64,000 bases of DNA, from positions 1,860,001 through 1,924,000 of the forward strand of contig CAWINZ010000005.1 of assembly GCA_963837695.1 (NCBI GenBank). The letters are read 5' to 3'. Made by a program: the position numbers and the translations under genes. This stretch comes from VRUE01 sp963837695 (GTDB taxonomy: Bacteria; Actinomycetota; Thermoleophilia; Solirubrobacterales; 70-9). Each line of letters begins with the position of its first letter. Within the stretch, counting starts at the first letter, position 1. This document shows, one piece after another, positions 60,430 through 64,000 of this stretch. The notes under the pieces were generated by a model. That model worked only from the letters and a program-made list of their open reading frames with translations. It had not been told where the DNA came from and ran no database searches.

Positions 60430-60695
60430 GCCTTGCGAAGGAGAAGAAGACCGAGTTGATCGGCAAGTACGGCCGCGCTGACGGCGACACCGGCTCTGCC
60501 GAGGTCCAGGTCGCGCTGCTCACCGAGCGGATCAACGAGCTCACCGAGCACCTCCGTGGGCACGCCAAGGACCACCACTCGCGACGCGGCCTGCTGATGT
60601 TGGTCGGCAAGCGCCGCCGCATGCTCCGCTATCTCGAGCGCACCGACCTCGAGCGCTACCGCGCCCTGGTCGCCGATCTCGGCCTGCGTAGATGA
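60426..60695 (+). CDS. rpsO: 30S ribosomal protein S15
   Basis: 89 residues, the usual length. KKTELIGKYGRADGDTGSAE, VQVALLTERINELTEHLRGH and KDHHSRRGLLMLVGKRRRM are family landmarks. It binds 16S rRNA early in 30S assembly. Overlaps ribF and the next gene by 4 bp. Confidence 0.98.
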   Translation: MSLAKEKKTELIGKYGRADGDTGSAEVQVALLTERINELTEHLRGHAKDHHSRRGLLMLVGKRRRMLRYLERTDLERYRALVADLGLRR

Positions 60696-61159
60696 TCGCG
60701 GCGGGGCAACCCGCCCCCGACTTCACCCTGCGCGACCAGGACGGCGAGAAGGTCTCGCTCTCCGATTACCGCGGCCGCAAGGTTCTGCTGGTCTTCTATC
60801 CGCTCGATTTCAGCCCGGTCTGCGCGGATCAGCTCTCGGTCTACCAGGAGGTCAAGCCCGAGATTGCGGCGGAGGGGGTCGAGCTGGTCGGGATCAGCGT
60901 CGACCACGGCTTCGCCCACAAGGCCTTCCAGGAGAAGCTCGGCATCGACATGCGGCTGCTCGCCGACTTCGAGCCGAAGGGGGAGGTGGCCCGGGCCTAC
61001 GGCGCCTACATCGAGCAGACGGGGCACGCCAACCGCTCGCTCGTCCTCGTCGACGAGCAGGGCTCGGTCGCGTGGGTGCACGAGTCGCCGACGCCGCTGG
61101 AGATCCCGGGCGCCAACCTGATCTTCGACGCCCTGGAGGAGGGGTCACGATCGAAATGA
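60692..61159 (+). CDS. peroxiredoxin, AhpE/Bcp-like
   Basis: 155 residues. APDFTLRDQDGEKVSLSDYR and VLLVFYPLDFSPVCADQL place the peroxidatic Cys near residue 45; the family TPxC is SPVC here. No second conserved Cys is seen, so it is probably a 1-Cys enzyme like AhpE reduced by an external thiol (mycothiol or thioredoxin-like; inferred). It sits between rpsO and a DsbA-like gene. Confidence 0.9.
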   Translation: MIAAGQPAPDFTLRDQDGEKVSLSDYRGRKVLLVFYPLDFSPVCADQLSVYQEVKPEIAAEGVELVGISVDHGFAHKAFQEKLGIDMRLLADFEPKGEVARAYGAYIEQTGHANRSLVLVDEQGSVAWVHESPTPLEIPGANLIFDALEEGSRSK

Positions 61160-61174
61160 TCGGGACCCCTGATT

Positions 61175-61615
61175 TTGTCTGGTGAACTGACCAGCGCAGA
61201 TGTGCCTCCGGTGGGACCGGAGGATCACGTGAGAGGAAGCGGGGAGATCACAGTTGTCTACGCCGATCTGGCCTGTCCCCACTGTGCGGGGGTGTGGGCA
61301 GAAATCGTCAACCAGCCAGGGCAGGTTGTCTTTCGCCACTTTCCGGTTGCGAGCAAGCATCCGCGCTCGCCCGCGCTGCACGCCGCGGCCGAGGCGGCCG
61401 GGATTCAGCGCTGCTTCTTCGAGATGGTCGACGCTCTCTATGCCGACCGCGGCCGCATCGACGACCCGCATCTGTGGGGGCGCGCGCGGGCACTCGGCCT
61501 GGACCTGGAGCGATTCGAGACCGACCGGCGCAGCGACGAGGTCCGCGCTCGGGTCAGGCGCGACTTCGAATCCGGGATCCGGGCTGGTGTTACCGGCACT
61601 CCGGCCATTTTCTAA
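61175..61615 (+). CDS. DsbA-like thioredoxin-fold protein, C-terminally cut
   Basis: The start is uncertain (TTG 61175). VYADLACPHCAGVWAEI gives a CPHC active site near residue 36 in a thioredoxin fold with an inserted helical domain. The protein ends at RAGVTGTPAIF, the cis-proline loop, where relatives continue for about 20-30 residues with a last beta hairpin and helix. A TAA stops it there. It may be a truncated gene; normally it would act as a disulfide oxidoreductase. It lies upstream of pnp. Confidence 0.7.
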   Translation: MSGELTSADVPPVGPEDHVRGSGEITVVYADLACPHCAGVWAEIVNQPGQVVFRHFPVASKHPRSPALHAAAEAAGIQRCFFEMVDALYADRGRIDDPHLWGRARALGLDLERFETDRRSDEVRARVRRDFESGIRAGVTGTPAIF

Positions 61616-61625
61616 GCGTTGTACT

Positions 61626-61640
61626 CTCTTTGCGAAAGAG
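61626..61640 (+). other. hairpin in the pnp leader
   Basis: CTCTTT-GCG-AAAGAG forms a short hairpin about 60 nt before the pnp start, followed by a G/C-rich hairpin region near 61662-61680. PNPase mRNAs are often autoregulated through leader stem-loops; here this is only a positional inference. Confidence 0.35.
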
Positions 61641-61698
61641 AACGAGAGTTCTGAAAGCAGATGGCCGTCATCCGGGCGGCCGGAGGTAGGAAAACTAA

Positions 61699-63945
61699 AT
61701 GAGCATGTTTGACGTAACCCGCGTCTCTGCGGATATCGGCGACAGCCAGATTTCCTTCGAGACCGGAAAACTCGCGAAGCAGGCGGGCGGCGCGGTCGTG
61801 GTTCAGGCCGGCGACACCATGGTCCTGTGCACCGCAACCGTCGGCAGTCTGCGCGACGTGGACTTCCTTCCCCTCACCGTCGATATCGAGGAGCGGATGT
61901 ACGCCGCGGGCAAAATCCCCGGCTCGTTCTTCCGCCGCGAGGGCAAATCGAGCGAGAAGGCGACGCTGACCGCGCGCATGATCGACCGGCCGATCCGGCC
62001 GCTCTTCCCCAAGGGCTGGCACTACGAGACCCAGCTCGTCGCGATCCCGATGTCGGTGGACCAGGTCCATCCCTACGACATCCTCGCGATGAACGGCGCC
62101 TCCGCGGCGCTGGCGATCTCACCGGTCCCGGTCGCCGCCCACGTCGGCGCAGTCCGCGTCGGCAAGCTCGACGGCGACTTCGTCGTCAACCCCTCCGAGG
62201 AGGACCACGCCTCGCTCGACCTCGACCTGATCGTCGCCGGTACCGACGAGGCGATTCTGATGGTCGAGGCCGGCGCCAACGGCGTCACCGAGCAGGAGAT
62301 CCTCGACGCGCTCGACATCGCCCACGGCGAGATCAAGAAGCTCGTCGCCGCGATGGAGGAGCTGCAGCAGAAGGCCGGCAAGGAGAAGCTCGAGGTCGAG
62401 GCGCCCTCGATCGACGAGAGCCTGCTCAGCGAGATCCGTTCTTCCCACGGCGAGGCGCTGATCGAGGCGATCGCCACCGAGGGCAAGCTCGAGCGCTATG
62501 AGGCGATCGACGAGGTCAAGGACGAGGTCGTCGCCAAGTACGCCCCCGAGTCCGACGACGGAGAGACCGACGAGAAGCGTGTGGCCGAGGTCAAGGCCGC
62601 CTTTGGCGCGATCGAGAAGGACACGATCCGCAAGGCGATCGCCGTCGACAAGAAGCGCCCCGACGGCCGCGCCCAGGACGAGATCCGGCCGATCGAGTGC
62701 GAGGTCGACGTCTCCCCCCGCGTGCACGGCTCCGCGCTGTTCACCCGCGGTGAGACGCAGATCCTCTCCAACGCCGCGCTCGGCACGACCCGCATGGACA
62801 TGCGGATCGACACGCTCGGCCTGGAGACCTCGAAGAAATTCTGGCACCACTACAACTTCCCGCCCTTCTCGGTCGGGGAGGCCGGCTTCATGCGCGGCCC
62901 GAAGCGCCGCGACATCGGCCACGGCGCCCTCGCCGAGCGGGCACTGGTGGCGACCATCCCGAACGAAGAGGACTTCCCCTACGTGATCCGGGTCGTCTCC
63001 GAGACGCTCGAGTCCAACGGCTCCTCGTCGATGGGCTCGGTCTGCGCCTCCTCGATGGCACTGCAGGCGGCGGGCGTGCCGGTCAGCGCACCGGTCGCAG
63101 GTGTCGCGATGGGTCTGATCAAAGAGGGCGACGACTACATCGTCCTCACCGACATCGCCGGCGTCGAGGACCACCTCGGTGACATGGACTTCAAGGTCGC
63201 CGGCACCGCAGACGGGATCACCGCGCTGCAGATGGACATCAAGATCACCGGCGTCACCTTCGAGATCCTCACCGACGCGCTGGAGCAGGCCAACAAGGGC
63301 CGCCAGTTCATCCTCGGCAAGATGTCCGAAGCGATCGACGGCCCGCGCGAGACGCTCTCCAAGCACGCGCCGCGGATCGAGGCGATCAAGATCGATCAGG
63401 AGAAGATCGGCGCCGTGATCGGCAAAGGCGGGGAAACGATCCGCGCGCTCTGCGAGGAGTTCGAAGCCGAAATCGACGTCGAGGACGACGGCACGATCCG
63501 GATCTACGCCCCGACCGGCGAACTGGTCGAAGCCTGCGTGGCCCGGATCGAGTCGATGACCAAGGAGGCCGAGATCGGCGACAAGTACCCGGCCGCCAAA
63601 GTCGTCAAGACGACCACCTTCGGCGCCTTCGTCGAGCTGGTCAAGGGCACCGACGGCCTGCTGCACATCTCCAACGTGAAGCCGGGGGAGAGGGTCGACT
63701 CGGTCGACGACGTGCTCAGCTCGGGCGACGTGATCGACGTCACCGTGGTCGAGGTCGACCGCGAGCGCGGTCGTATCGGCCTGCGCCTCTCCGACGACCC
63801 ATCGGTGGCCGGTAAAAGCGCCGAGGAGCTGGCTGACGTCGGCTCCGGCGACGCCGGCCCGCGCCGCAACGGCGGCGACCGCGATCGCGGTGGCCGCGGT
63901 GGCGGAGGCGGCGGTCGTCGGCGCGAGCGCGAGCGTCGCAGCTAG
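61699..63945 (+). CDS. pnp: polyribonucleotide nucleotidyltransferase
   Basis: PNPase degrades RNA phosphorolytically and, in actinobacteria, can add tails. 748 residues: two RNase PH-like domains (SFFRREGKSSEKATLTARM; GSALFTRGETQILSNAALG; DYIVLTDIAGVEDHLGDMDF), a KH domain (KIGAVIGKGGETIRALCEEF) and an S1 domain (TTTFGAFVELVKGTDGLLHI). A Gly/Arg-rich tail (GGRGGGGGGRRRERERR) ends it. Start at ATG 61699; ATG 61705 is an alternative. Confidence 0.97.
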   Translation: MSMFDVTRVSADIGDSQISFETGKLAKQAGGAVVVQAGDTMVLCTATVGSLRDVDFLPLTVDIEERMYAAGKIPGSFFRREGKSSEKATLTARMIDRPIRPLFPKGWHYETQLVAIPMSVDQVHPYDILAMNGASAALAISPVPVAAHVGAVRVGKLDGDFVVNPSEEDHASLDLDLIVAGTDEAILMVEAGANGVTEQEILDALDIAHGEIKKLVAAMEELQQKAGKEKLEVEAPSIDESLLSEIRSSHGEALIEAIATEGKLERYEAIDEVKDEVVAKYAPESDDGETDEKRVAEVKAAFGAIEKDTIRKAIAVDKKRPDGRAQDEIRPIECEVDVSPRVHGSALFTRGETQILSNAALGTTRMDMRIDTLGLETSKKFWHHYNFPPFSVGEAGFMRGPKRRDIGHGALAERALVATIPNEEDFPYVIRVVSETLESNGSSSMGSVCASSMALQAAGVPVSAPVAGVAMGLIKEGDDYIVLTDIAGVEDHLGDMDFKVAGTADGITALQMDIKITGVTFEILTDALEQANKGRQFILGKMSEAIDGPRETLSKHAPRIEAIKIDQEKIGAVIGKGGETIRALCEEFEAEIDVEDDGTIRIYAPTGELVEACVARIESMTKEAEIGDKYPAAKVVKTTTFGAFVELVKGTDGLLHISNVKPGERVDSVDDVLSSGDVIDVTVVEVDRERGRIGLRLSDDPSVAGKSAEELADVGSGDAGPRRNGGDRDRGGRGGGGGGRRRERERRS

Positions 63946-63949
63946 TTCG

Positions 63950-64000
63950 TTGAGCGCCGCGCAGCTGACCGAGCTCGGCTCGGGCGTCCGGGTCGTGACC
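63950..64000 (+). CDS. start of an M16-type peptidase gene (partial)
   Basis: From TTG 63950 the frame reads MSAAQLTELGSGVRVVT and runs off the window. The LTELGSGVRVVT phrase is how M16 (pitrilysin-like) peptidases begin, and such a gene commonly follows pnp in actinobacteria. Only 17 codons are visible, so the assignment rests on this phrase and the position. Confidence 0.55.
   Translation, partial: MSAAQLTELGSGVRVVT

Overview
The window looks like chromosomal DNA of a high-GC actinobacterium, most plausibly a deep-branching Thermoleophilia/Solirubrobacterales-type lineage. This is inferred from strong G/C codon bias, actinobacterial gene order (pdxST, yebC, ruvCAB, secDF, recJ, relA; the pyr operon followed by mihF, gmk, rpoZ, coaBC; the rimP-nusA-infB-rbfA operon), many GTG/TTG starts in ATGA/GTGA overlaps, and a fused SecDF. 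The taxon itself cannot be proved from the sequence alone.

Layout. 1-3.1 kb is an accessory patch: an ISL3-family transposase cut by the window edge, two tRNA-3'-end-like repeats bracketing decayed small genes (a broken ORF, DUF2442, a truncated DUF4160), then a nucleotidyltransferase/partner pair. 3.1-11.1 kb holds small enzymes, an 11-residue-repeat lipoprotein, a degenerate GGDEF/HD-GYP protein, a Ser/Thr kinase and a four-gene membrane operon. 11.1-26.7 kb is housekeeping: RpiR regulator, PLP synthase (pdxS, pdxT), M29 peptidase, yebC, ruvCAB, a zinc-ribbon/PAS protein, secDF, recJ, relA. An IS110-family element with a damaged transposase sits at about 26.8-28.1 kb. 28.1-41.6 kb carries lipid kinase, secreted proteins, MBL hydrolase, phosphohexomutase, HIT and CorA genes, then a SAM riboswitch driving threonine synthase and a MoaD-like sulfur carrier, a CDP-sugar pair, SRAP, tRNA-Arg, RNase Z and a dehalogenase-like hydrolase. 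41.8-50.7 kb is a complete UMP operon apart from pyrE and pyrF (pyrR, B, C, carA, carB, fused pyrK-pyrD). 50.8-64 kb is mihF-gmk-rpoZ-coaBC and rimP-nusA-infB-rbfA-nrnA-truB-ribF-rpsO-peroxiredoxin-DsbA-like-pnp, ending in the start of an M16-type peptidase.

The most unusual feature is a set of roughly 50-125 bp long-armed palindromes. Two copies (inside the pyrK-pyrD ORF and between coaBC and rimP) share one sequence, with changes in one arm matched by changes in the other. The copy in pyrK-pyrD is in frame and supplies the linker that joins PyrK to PyrD. A different palindrome lies in frame inside recJ, and others lie upstream of pyrR, between pdxS and pdxT, and (weakly) in the nusA tail. 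Codon usage changes abruptly next to several of them. Other points of note are the duplicated tRNA-like ends, a structured RNA upstream of the IS110 transposase, a RimP reduced to its N-terminal domain, a NusA with a Cys/His tail motif, and a membrane protein whose start codon lies 2 bp past the end of a tRNA.
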